This document shows, piece after piece, positions 8,781 to 16,151 of a DNA stretch of 64,000 nt. Position numbers and translations under genes: made by a program. Source of the stretch: G963662265 sp963668545 (lineage in GTDB: Bacteria; Spirochaetota; Spirochaetia; CADAEX01); NCBI GenBank assembly GCA_963668545.1, contig OY764868.1, positions 1,922,001 to 1,986,000 of the forward strand, read 5' to 3'. The notes beneath the pieces are model-generated. The model was not told where the DNA came from and made no database searches. It saw only the letters and a program-made list of their open reading frames with translations. The first letter of the stretch is position 1, and each line of letters starts with the position of its first letter.

Positions 8781-9363
8781 CAGAAAAATACTTCTCCAGA
8801 GAACTACAAAGGAAACAGATATCACAGTAGAACTGGATCTCTCAGGCGAAGGTGGAGTTGAAATTAAAACACAGCTTCCGTTTTTTAATCACATTCTTAC
8901 TTCAATGGCATTTCACGGTAATTTCGCTCTTAAAATAAACGGTGTCGGCGATATTGATGTTGACCCGCATCACCTTGTTGAAGACTGCGGCCTTGTTCTT
9001 GGAGAAGCACTCAATAAAACAATAGAGGAATTCGGCCCTGTCAGGAGATATTCGAACTCTGTAATACCGATGGATGATGCATTGTCCGAAGTAACTATTG
9101 ATGCAAGCGGCCGGCCCTACTGCGTTTTCAAGGCTGATTTTCCACAGCCTTATTCTGGAAATTTTGATATGTCATTATTAAAGGAATTTTTCACAGCCCT
9201 TGTAAACAAGTCCCAGATTACACTTCATGCTGAATGCAGATATGGAGAAAACAGCCATCACATGGCTGAATCACTTTTCAAGGCACTTGGGAAAGCTGTT
9301 TATGGCGCCTTCTCTCCCCTTTCGGAGGGACAGGATGTTCTTTCTACGAAGGGAATAATCTGA
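8773..9363 (+). CDS. hisB: imidazoleglycerol-phosphate dehydratase
   Basis: Sixth step of histidine synthesis. 196 residues, a monofunctional HisB. Metal-binding histidine motifs are intact: FFNHILTSMAFHG, DPHHLVEDCGLVLGEAL and ENSHHMAESLFKALGKA. The ATG at 8773 has AAGGA 7 bases upstream, and overlaps the end of hisG by 8 bases. The rest of the his pathway is not in this window, so the operon hisZ-hisG-hisB is a partial set. Confidence 0.95.
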   Translation: MNSRKILLQRTTKETDITVELDLSGEGGVEIKTQLPFFNHILTSMAFHGNFALKINGVGDIDVDPHHLVEDCGLVLGEALNKTIEEFGPVRRYSNSVIPMDDALSEVTIDASGRPYCVFKADFPQPYSGNFDMSLLKEFFTALVNKSQITLHAECRYGENSHHMAESLFKALGKAVYGAFSPLSEGQDVLSTKGII

Positions 9364-9380
9364 CTTTTTCTATATAGTTA

Positions 9381-9414
9381 TTGACATTTTCATGAAATTG
9401 TCAGATTTTATAAT
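9381..9414 (+). promoter_or_regulatory. operator-like palindrome between TTGACA and TATAAT
   Basis: TTGACA (9381-9386) and a perfect TATAAT (9409-9414) frame a 22-bp imperfect palindrome at 9382-9403 (arms TGACA and TGTCA around TTTCATGAAA, 10 of 11 pairs). The spacing between the two hexamers is 22 bases, too long for a simple promoter, so an activator or a different -35 may be used. It precedes the small gene at 9467. Confidence 0.4.
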
Positions 9415-9466
9415 ATATAGTGTTCCATAACAGCTTTTAACATGTTTTAAATAATTGGAGCTTTAT

Positions 9467-9799
9467 TTGGAAACAGAAAAAGATATTTTAAAAAAAATAC
9501 CGCATTCAAGCTTTGTTAAATTAACAGAGTACAAAAACAGTAGTTTAAAAAGTTCAGAAAGAGTAGCCCTGATACGAAGGGGCAACCAGTTTTACAATAA
9601 CGGAAAAATCGATATAGCCAGGAGAATTTTTCTGACAACCGGATATACTGACGGGATAATAAGGGTAGGAGATTATTATTATAATAATAAGCTGTTTGTT
9701 GAAGCTCTGGAAATGTACGAAATAGCCCCATCACCTGAAAAAAAAGATTTCCTGATAGAAAAAATGTCAGAAATTGTCAAAATGTGGTTGAAAAAATAG
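9467..9799 (+). CDS. small conserved-looking protein of unknown function
   Basis: 110 residues starting at TTG 9467, with GGAG 6 bases upstream; an earlier in-frame TTG at 9455 overlaps that site and is less likely. The middle has a TPR-like helical segment: ALIRRGNQFYNNGKIDIARR and VGDYYYNNKLFVEALEMYE, which read like one or two degenerate TPR units. No catalytic motif. It sits 34 bases upstream of a large TPR gene and is probably cotranscribed with it and rlmN, suggesting a shared scaffold role. I do not recognise a named family. Confidence 0.65.
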   Translation: METEKDILKKIPHSSFVKLTEYKNSSLKSSERVALIRRGNQFYNNGKIDIARRIFLTTGYTDGIIRVGDYYYNNKLFVEALEMYEIAPSPEKKDFLIEKMSEIVKMWLKK

Positions 9800-9833
9800 A
9801 CGATTTAAAAAGATACATGCAAGGTGGTTTATA

Positions 9834-10970
9834 ATGATGGATAAGACTGAATTTGATTTTCTTGATGATGATAAATTCAATTCAAACTCTGAAGACAGTT
9901 TAAAAAGGGAAATTTCCGAACTTTCCAAATCCGGATATCAGCTTCTGAAGGAAAACAATATTGCAGATGCAGAAGTTACTTTCAGAAAAATACTGGAAAA
10001 AGATCCTGAAAACAATTATGCATTTGTCGGACTCGGCGATGCAACAAGGAAAAAGAGGGATTATAAAACTGCTATAGAATACTACCAGAAATGTCTTGAA
10101 AAATATCCTGACAACAACTATGCACTTTTCGGTCTTGCAGACTGCTATAAATCCCTGAACCAGTACAAACTTGCAATTGCCATATGGGAACAGTATCTAA
10201 AACATGATGACAAGAATATCACAGTGCTTACAAGAATCGCTGATGCATACAGAAAGGTAAGGAATTTCAGCAAATCAAAGGAACTTTATCTTCAGGTTCT
10301 TGAAATGGAGGAAAACAATGCCTACGCACTCATCGGCCTCGGCCATCTCCATTTTGATTTCAAGTTTTATGCGGAAACCCAGTATTACCTCAAAAAGATG
10401 CTTGAAATTAACGACAATGTTGATATCAGGGTCTTAACAACACTTGGTAACTGCCACAGAAAGCTTAAAACATTTGAACAGGGAGTACCTTATTTTAAAA
10501 AAGCACTTGAAATAGAACCAAATAATTTCTATGCCCTCTTTGGAATAGCAAACTGCTACAGAGGACTCAACATGCATAATGAAGCTCTTGACAGCTGGCT
10601 CAAAATACTGAAATTTGACCCGCACAACAAGGTTATTCTTACAAGGGCGGGAGACTCATACAGAAACCTGGGAGAGCTTGACCTGGCTGAAGAATATTAC
10701 AAGAAAGCACTTAACATAGAGTTCGATGTTTATGCTATCCTTGGACTTGCACTTATCAATAAATCAAGGGGCAAATACCCGGAAGCTGTAGAGTCGCTTG
10801 AAGCTCTTTTAAAACATGATCCGAAAAACTACAGACTTTATGTTGAACTTCTTGACTGTTATACACAGCTTAAAGACAAGAAAAAGATAACCGAGATCCT
10901 TGCAGAGTACCAGCGTAACGGGCTTAAAACAAGCTATATATCCCAGTATCTTGACAATCTTGACAGCTGA
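9834..10970 (+). CDS. TPR repeat protein
   Basis: 378 residues made almost entirely of tetratricopeptide repeats (about nine) after an acidic 30-residue N-terminus. Repeats of ~34 residues are clear, for example YAFVGLGDATRKKRDYKTAI, YALFGLADCYKSLNQYKLAI and YALFGIANCYRGLNMHNEAL, each followed by the W/Y-x-x-A-L and P-x-N elements. No signal peptide or membrane segment, so a cytoplasmic protein-protein scaffold is likely. AAGGTGG lies 6 bases before the ATG. Its stop overlaps the rlmN start by one base (TGATG), implying coupled translation. Partner proteins cannot be named. Confidence 0.85.
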   Translation: MMDKTEFDFLDDDKFNSNSEDSLKREISELSKSGYQLLKENNIADAEVTFRKILEKDPENNYAFVGLGDATRKKRDYKTAIEYYQKCLEKYPDNNYALFGLADCYKSLNQYKLAIAIWEQYLKHDDKNITVLTRIADAYRKVRNFSKSKELYLQVLEMEENNAYALIGLGHLHFDFKFYAETQYYLKKMLEINDNVDIRVLTTLGNCHRKLKTFEQGVPYFKKALEIEPNNFYALFGIANCYRGLNMHNEALDSWLKILKFDPHNKVILTRAGDSYRNLGELDLAEEYYKKALNIEFDVYAILGLALINKSRGKYPEAVESLEALLKHDPKNYRLYVELLDCYTQLKDKKKITEILAEYQRNGLKTSYISQYLDNLDS

Positions 10971-11983
10971 TGCTTAAAGGATTATCCGGACTTGACGAGA
11001 ATGAGCTGCTGAGCGAACTCTCTCTGGATAAAAAATACAGAGCTTCTCAGATATTCTCTTCAATTCATTCTGCAGGAATAAATGATCTGAATTCCATTAC
11101 ATCCCTCCCTCTTTCTGACAGGGAAAGACTGTCTGAAGAATATACTGTCTTCACATCACAGATTGACAGAAAACAGACAGATCCTGACGACGGGAGTTCC
11201 AAACTGCGGATTAAACTCAGGGATTCCGCCATGATTGAGTGTGTTCTTCTTTCAGATGGAAAATCAAGAAAAACAGCATGTATTTCCACCCAGGCAGGAT
11301 GCAGAATGGGATGCAGCTTCTGCAAGACAGGCAGCATGGGTTATAAGAGAAACCTTGATACATGCGAAATAATTGAACAGTTTCTGCACCTCAGAAACTC
11401 TTTCGGCCATATTTCAAATATTGTATTTATGGGAATGGGTGAGCCTCTGGACAACTTTGACAATCTGATAAAAGCAGTTGATATTATTCATAACAAAAAA
11501 GGAATCAATATGGGTTACAGAAAGATGACTGTATCCACATGCGGCCTTTCAGACAAAATCATTCAGCTTGCAGATGTCAATGCTGAAATCAGGCTGGCTG
11601 TCTCTCTCAATTCTGCAGATCCTGTGAAACGAAAGGAAATAATGCCTGTCACTTCAAAACACAGCCTTGATGATCTGAAGAAAGCTCTTATCTATTTCCA
11701 GTCAGTAAGAAAAAAGAGGATAACACTGGAATATGTACTGATTGATGATTTCAACATGTCTTCTAAAGATGCATCTCTTCTCAGGGATTTCAGCAGGGGT
11801 CTGTCTGTGATGGTAAATCTTATTCCATGGAACCCGGCAGAAAACCTACCCTACAAAACCCCGTCATGGAACAGCGTGGACAAATTCTGCACCATGCTCG
11901 ACAGCTATAATATCCCCTACTCAGTAAGACGTAAAAAAGGCCGCAGCATCAATGGTGCATGCGGCCAGTTAGCCTCCGGCTGA
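10970..11983 (+). CDS. rlmN: 23S rRNA (adenine2503-C2)/tRNA methyltransferase RlmN
   Basis: A radical SAM enzyme that methylates C2 of A2503 in 23S rRNA and A37 in some tRNAs. 337 residues, normal length. CRMGCSFC (CxxxCxxC) binds the 4Fe-4S cluster. The two mechanistic cysteines are present: TACISTQAGC before the cluster motif and NGACGQL near the C-terminus. IVFMGMGEPLDNFDNL and VSTCGLSDKI are diagnostic. It is translated directly after the TPR gene with a one-base overlap. Confidence 0.95.
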   Translation: MLKGLSGLDENELLSELSLDKKYRASQIFSSIHSAGINDLNSITSLPLSDRERLSEEYTVFTSQIDRKQTDPDDGSSKLRIKLRDSAMIECVLLSDGKSRKTACISTQAGCRMGCSFCKTGSMGYKRNLDTCEIIEQFLHLRNSFGHISNIVFMGMGEPLDNFDNLIKAVDIIHNKKGINMGYRKMTVSTCGLSDKIIQLADVNAEIRLAVSLNSADPVKRKEIMPVTSKHSLDDLKKALIYFQSVRKKRITLEYVLIDDFNMSSKDASLLRDFSRGLSVMVNLIPWNPAENLPYKTPSWNSVDKFCTMLDSYNIPYSVRRKKGRSINGACGQLASG

Positions 11984-12026
11984 CCTGTTGTAACTATCCC
12001 TCATATTACCAGGTATACTTTACATC

Positions 12027-13820
12027 CTATTCCAGGACAGCTCTTATTCTTCTCACCCCTGAGGATGAAGACTGTTCCTTTTTTATTCTGAATCTGCCGA
12101 GTTCTGATGTGTTCTCAACATGAGGACCTCCGCAGACCTCTTTTGAAAAATCACCTATTGTATATACCTTTACCTTTTCCTCGTATTTATCTCCGAAAAA
12201 TGCAATGGCACCGTTATTTCTGGCATCATCAAGATTCATGATTTCCATTGTAACAGGAAGAGATCTTTCTATCTGGCTGTTAACCATATCCTCAACTTCC
12301 TGAATCTGTTCCTGGCTCATTTTATCAGGATGTGAAAAGTCGAACCTTAGTCTTTCAGCTGTAATATTTGAACCTTTCTGCTGCACATGTTCACCAAGCA
12401 CTGTTCTCAGTGCTTTATGGAGAAGGTGGGTTGCTGTATGGTACTTTGTAGTCATTTCAGAATGATCCGCAAGTCCCCCTTTAAACACCTTGTCAGCACC
12501 TGCTTTTGATTTTTCCTGATGCTTTTTAAAAGCAGCTTCGAATCCTTCCTTGTCTACAGTGAGCCCGTGTTCAGCTGCAAGCTCCTCAGTGATTTCCACA
12601 GGGAAACCGAAAGTATCATACAGCTTGAATGCAACTCGGCCCGGAATTATTTTTGAACTGCCTTTGAGAAGGTTCGGGAGCATCTTTGCAAACTCGCTTT
12701 CCCCCTTGCCCAGAGTGCTCAGGAATTTTTCCTCTTCTGCTTCAAGTTCAGCAAGAATTGTATCCCTGTTTTCATTCAGTTCCGGATATACATCTTCATA
12801 CATATCAAGAAATACCAGAGCAGGTCTGGAGAGGAATTTCCCCTCAATACCAAGCTTTCTGCCATGCCTGATTGCACGTCTTATAATTCTTCTAAGTATA
12901 TATCCCTGGCCCAGATTTGAAGGCTTCACCCCTCTTTCATCTCCCAGAATAAAAGTAGCTGTTCTTACATGGTCTGAAATAATTCTGATTGAAACATCAT
13001 TATCTTCATCAGCTCCATATGTTTTCCCAGCAAGTTTTTCCAGAAGTTTTATTACAGGGATAAAAAATTCAGTATCATAAACAGATTTTTTACCGAGAAG
13101 CATTGCAATTGTCCGTTCAATACCCATACCGGTATCAACACATTTTCTCTCAAGCTTTTTGTAACTTCCGTCCGCCTGCTTGTTGTACTGCATAAATACA
13201 TCATTCCAGACCTCAAAATATTTACCGCATCCGCAGCCGGGACGGCATTCAGGTGAACATGCTTCCTTTCCTGTATCTATGAACATTTCAGAATCCGGAC
13301 CGCAAGGACCTGTTTCCCCGGCCGGACCCCACCAGTTGTCCTCTCTCGGAAGAAGATATATTCTTTCCTCAGGAATTCCCAGTTTTTTCCATATTTTTGC
13401 AGCCTCTGTATCTGCCGGGATATCATTCTCCGCCTCACCTTCAAATGCTGTTACCGACAGTTTGTCACTGTCCAGTCCCAGGTATTTTTCAGAAGTAAGG
13501 AATTCAAAGCTCCATGAAAGAGCTTCCTCTTTAAAATAATCTCCAAGAGACCAGTTCCCCAGCATTTCAAAGAATGTAAGATGGGAAGGATCACCTACAG
13601 AATCGATATCTCCTGTCCTTATGCATTTCTGAAAATTTACAAGCCTGGTGCCTGCGGGATGTTCTTCTCCCAGAAGATACGGAACAAGTGGATGCATTCC
13701 CGCTGTTGTAAAAAGCACAGTTGGATCATTTTCAGGTATAAGAGATTTTCCTGATATCTGCTTATGTCCCTTTTCAATAAAAAAATTGATATATTTTTCG
13801 CGTAATTCTTTTCCTGTCAT
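12027..13820 (-). CDS. alaS: alanyl-tRNA synthetase, short form without C-Ala domain
   Basis: Charges tRNA-Ala. About 597 residues, against ~870 in most bacteria. Catalytic domain: FEMLGNWSLGDYFKEEAL, ETGPCGPDSEM and VDTGMGIERTIAML. Editing domain is complete, with YHTATHLLHKAL and VCGGPHVENT providing the zinc-binding HxxxH and CxxxH. The protein then ends at RRIRAVLE: the C-Ala/DHHA1 domain is missing. Such short AlaRS is known in spirochaetes, so this is normal for the lineage. The ATG at 13820 is chosen: the in-frame TTG at 13856 is the first base triplet of a TTGACA -35 box, and the -10 box lies 7 bases before the ATG (leaderless). Confidence 0.95.
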   Translation of the reverse strand: MTGKELREKYINFFIEKGHKQISGKSLIPENDPTVLFTTAGMHPLVPYLLGEEHPAGTRLVNFQKCIRTGDIDSVGDPSHLTFFEMLGNWSLGDYFKEEALSWSFEFLTSEKYLGLDSDKLSVTAFEGEAENDIPADTEAAKIWKKLGIPEERIYLLPREDNWWGPAGETGPCGPDSEMFIDTGKEACSPECRPGCGCGKYFEVWNDVFMQYNKQADGSYKKLERKCVDTGMGIERTIAMLLGKKSVYDTEFFIPVIKLLEKLAGKTYGADEDNDVSIRIISDHVRTATFILGDERGVKPSNLGQGYILRRIIRRAIRHGRKLGIEGKFLSRPALVFLDMYEDVYPELNENRDTILAELEAEEEKFLSTLGKGESEFAKMLPNLLKGSSKIIPGRVAFKLYDTFGFPVEITEELAAEHGLTVDKEGFEAAFKKHQEKSKAGADKVFKGGLADHSEMTTKYHTATHLLHKALRTVLGEHVQQKGSNITAERLRFDFSHPDKMSQEQIQEVEDMVNSQIERSLPVTMEIMNLDDARNNGAIAFFGDKYEEKVKVYTIGDFSKEVCGGPHVENTSELGRFRIKKEQSSSSGVRRIRAVLE

Positions 13821-13827
13821 AGAATTG

Positions 13828-13856
13828 ATACTATTGTTGAACTTTTCCTTTGTCAA
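13828..13856 (-). promoter_or_regulatory. alaS promoter, leaderless spacing
   Basis: On the minus strand: TTGACA (13856-13851), 17 bases, TAGTAT (13833-13828), 7 bases, ATG at 13820. It begins only 3 bases after the stop codon of the upstream FliG-like gene. No Shine-Dalgarno site precedes the ATG. Confidence 0.65.
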
Positions 13857-13859
13857 GCA

Positions 13860-15278
13860 CTACACAAACAGATTGCCGCCTCTGTTGATAATTATTTTAC
13901 CGTCCCTTTCAAACTGTCTTATGTAGTCAAGGAATTCTGTTGCAGCCTTGTTGACCTCGCTCTTTCTCACAATACCAATAAATTCCGATTCCCGGTGAAT
14001 AAGTTCCTTACGCTGCTGAGAGAGGTTTTTAGCAAACTTTTTCTTTATTTTTCCGCTCTGACCCTTCAGTATAAGAGCTATTTCCTGTTCTGAAAAATCA
14101 TTCAGTACCCTCTGAAAATCCCGGTCAGGGATATCATGTATTATATCAATGGTGAATATTTTTGAATCAATTTCCCTTGAAAGTTCCGGATTCTCATCTG
14201 TCAGTTCCCCGAGAATTCTCTCTTCCTCTTCAGGGTCCATAAACCTCAGTATTCCCGCAAGCCTGTTTTTACCGTCAATATCCTTTGTTACTATTCTTCC
14301 CTGCTCCCTGATTTTTTTCTTGAGCCCGCTTTCTATTTTTTCAACAACCTCACTGCTTATTCTCCCCTTCTGTGACATTTTCAGAATAAGCTGCTTCTGT
14401 TCCTCTTCGCTGTATTCCTTTAACAGCAGCGCGCTTTTTTCAGGATTTATATGGCTGAGGATAATTGATGTTATTGTCGGGGATTCATTTTTAAGTATCA
14501 GCCTGATCTGGTGCGGTTCAATATCATTTAGAAATTCAAAAGGCTTTTCCCTTTTTTCCGGAAGGGATTTTTTAAGTATTTCTTCCCCCCTCTCCTTTCC
14601 GTATGCCTGCACAAGGATATCCCTTGCCCTGTCGACACCGCCTGTGAATGTTTCGCTTTTTGTGTTTTTTCTGTGGATTATTTTAAGAAGCTCGGAAGCT
14701 TCATCATGTCCTATCTGCCTTATCTTCAGAAGCTCTGATGCAATACGCTCAATCTCTTTTGGGGAAAAGCTTTTAAGTACATTGGCAGCTTCGTCTTTTC
14801 CCAGTAGCGCAAGAAGTTTTGCAACCCTTTTAATACCGGAATCCGTATAATTCGTACCGTCTTTTTTTCCGGGATATTCTTCCTTGTCCCCGGTCTCTTT
14901 AATGAAATAATCAGCTTCTTTTCTGCTGTCAAATTCATGGAAAACAAATCTCTCAGTCAGCACTGATCCGGTTCTGCTTTTTTCCGTTTTCCGTTTACTG
15001 CCTGCTTCAGGATCAGGAAGCGACTGGAGAACATATTTTTCAGCAACAGATATATCTGAAGGATCTACAACTGCTTTTTTTACTGTTCCAGCCCCGGATC
15101 CATTGTCAGCCTGTTCCGACAATGACTTTCGCAGATGTTCAGGGAGTTTTTTCAATTTATCAGAGTTATCATTATTCTGTTTTTTTACTGCCCTTTTTTT
15201 TGGGAAAGCATTATTTTTTTCAGCTTTGTTTCCGGAAGCTTTTCTATATGATTCATACGCATTTTTAAAATCAGACAT
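13860..15278 (-). CDS. FliG paralogue (FliG1-like)
   Basis: 472 residues: ~150 charged, low-complexity residues, then the three FliG domains. N domain: VAKLLALLGKDEAANVLKSF. Middle domain: PFEFLNDIEPHQIRLILKNE followed by ESPTITSIILSHINPEKSAL, where the FliM-binding EHPQ motif of true FliG reads ESPT. C domain: FSEQEIALILKGQSGKIKKK and a final YIRQFERDGKIII. Spirochaetes carry a main motor FliG and a second FliG with a special polar role; the long N-terminus and lost EHPQ fit the second type (inference). ATG 15278 has no ribosome site but has a promoter spaced for a leaderless mRNA. Confidence 0.75.
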   Translation of the reverse strand: MSDFKNAYESYRKASGNKAEKNNAFPKKRAVKKQNNDNSDKLKKLPEHLRKSLSEQADNGSGAGTVKKAVVDPSDISVAEKYVLQSLPDPEAGSKRKTEKSRTGSVLTERFVFHEFDSRKEADYFIKETGDKEEYPGKKDGTNYTDSGIKRVAKLLALLGKDEAANVLKSFSPKEIERIASELLKIRQIGHDEASELLKIIHRKNTKSETFTGGVDRARDILVQAYGKERGEEILKKSLPEKREKPFEFLNDIEPHQIRLILKNESPTITSIILSHINPEKSALLLKEYSEEEQKQLILKMSQKGRISSEVVEKIESGLKKKIREQGRIVTKDIDGKNRLAGILRFMDPEEEERILGELTDENPELSREIDSKIFTIDIIHDIPDRDFQRVLNDFSEQEIALILKGQSGKIKKKFAKNLSQQRKELIHRESEFIGIVRKSEVNKAATEFLDYIRQFERDGKIIINRGGNLFV

Positions 15279-15286
15279 AATGTTTT

Positions 15287-15315
15287 ATAGTAGCCTCAGG
15301 TATTGCTGAAGTCAA
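15287..15315 (-). promoter_or_regulatory. promoter of FliG paralogue, leaderless spacing
   Basis: On the minus strand: TTGACT (15315-15310), 17 bases, TACTAT (15292-15287), 8 bases, ATG at 15278. Confidence 0.6.
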
Positions 15316-15406
15316 TAATTATTAAAGATAAAAAAAAGGTCCATTCCCATTTATTTATACTATAATTAATTTCTGGATGGTTTTTAAAACACTGAAACAA
15401 GGTAAA

Positions 15407-16102
15407 ATGATATCTTTCGCTCTTTTTTTTACTCTATCTGGGATAATGCTTCCATGCCAGTCTTACTGTGAAAAAGTCTGGAAAATGACTTCTCTTTCGT
15501 GGGGACCTTATGCTGATGAAAAAGCTGATTCCATGGGTACTACAACAAAATTATTAACTGATCTTCTGGCAGATGAAGGAATCAGGCTTGTTGTTGAGTT
15601 TTATCCTTGGGAAAGGGCAAAGAAAAAAGCAAGGAGCAGGGAATATGCAGGATACTTTCCAGCCTGGCCGGAAGAAGTGATGGAAGGCTTCAGGGCCTCC
15701 CCTATTATTGACTGGTCAGAGATTGCTGTCTTGAAAAAATCCGGAGTAAATTTTAATTTTACATCTCTAAGAGACCTTTTCTGTAATTATAAAATTGGTT
15801 TAATAAGTTCCTATCAATATCCTCAAGAAATACAAATATATATTAAACAGTATAGTTATAATATTGATGAAGCACCTGATGAAATATCACTTATGAAAAA
15901 GCTTGTTAACGGTCGCCATAACTTTGCAATAACTGATCCCAATGTTATGAAGTATTATGCAGAACCTCTTGAGATCAGGAATTTCGAAACTGTAAGAGTG
16001 ATTATGAGAAAAGAACTTGTTGTTGCAATGAGAGATGATGAAGAAAACAGGGAAAGGATAGAACTGCTTTATAGAATCCTTAAAAAAAGCGGGATAAAGT
16101 AA
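15407..16102 (+). CDS. periplasmic solute-binding protein (SBP_bac_3-like)
   Basis: About 231 residues. An N-terminal signal peptide (MISFALFFTLSGIMLPCQS) is followed by VWKMTSLSWGPYADEKADSM, the ligand-pocket start of amino-acid type binding proteins, then LVVEFYPWERAKKKA and ITDPNVMKYYAE. The family delivers small solutes to ABC transporters or sensors, but no permease or ATPase gene is adjacent, so it may be an orphan receptor. The ATG at 15407 with AAGG upstream is preferred over ATG 15377, because it starts at the signal peptide. A TATAAT at 15361-15366 is a likely -10 box. Confidence 0.75.
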   Translation: MISFALFFTLSGIMLPCQSYCEKVWKMTSLSWGPYADEKADSMGTTTKLLTDLLADEGIRLVVEFYPWERAKKKARSREYAGYFPAWPEEVMEGFRASPIIDWSEIAVLKKSGVNFNFTSLRDLFCNYKIGLISSYQYPQEIQIYIKQYSYNIDEAPDEISLMKKLVNGRHNFAITDPNVMKYYAEPLEIRNFETVRVIMRKELVVAMRDDEENRERIELLYRILKKSGIK

Positions 16103-16124
16103 TTACCCTATCCCGTATTTATTT
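16090..16124 (+). terminator. possible intrinsic terminator
   Basis: CGGGATA (16090-16096) pairs with TATCCCG (16109-16115), followed by an A+T-rich stretch with short T runs. It overlaps the end of the solute-binding gene. Confidence 0.4.
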
Positions 16125-16151
16125 ACCTGTTCGAATAAACATAACTACATG

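Noticed and set aside
12550..13080. Long plus-strand frame inside alaS
   Set aside because: Antisense shadow of a conserved gene; no ribosome site or family match.
13854..13856. TTG as alaS start codon
   Set aside because: It is part of a TTGACA -35 box with a perfect 17-base spacer and has no ribosome site.
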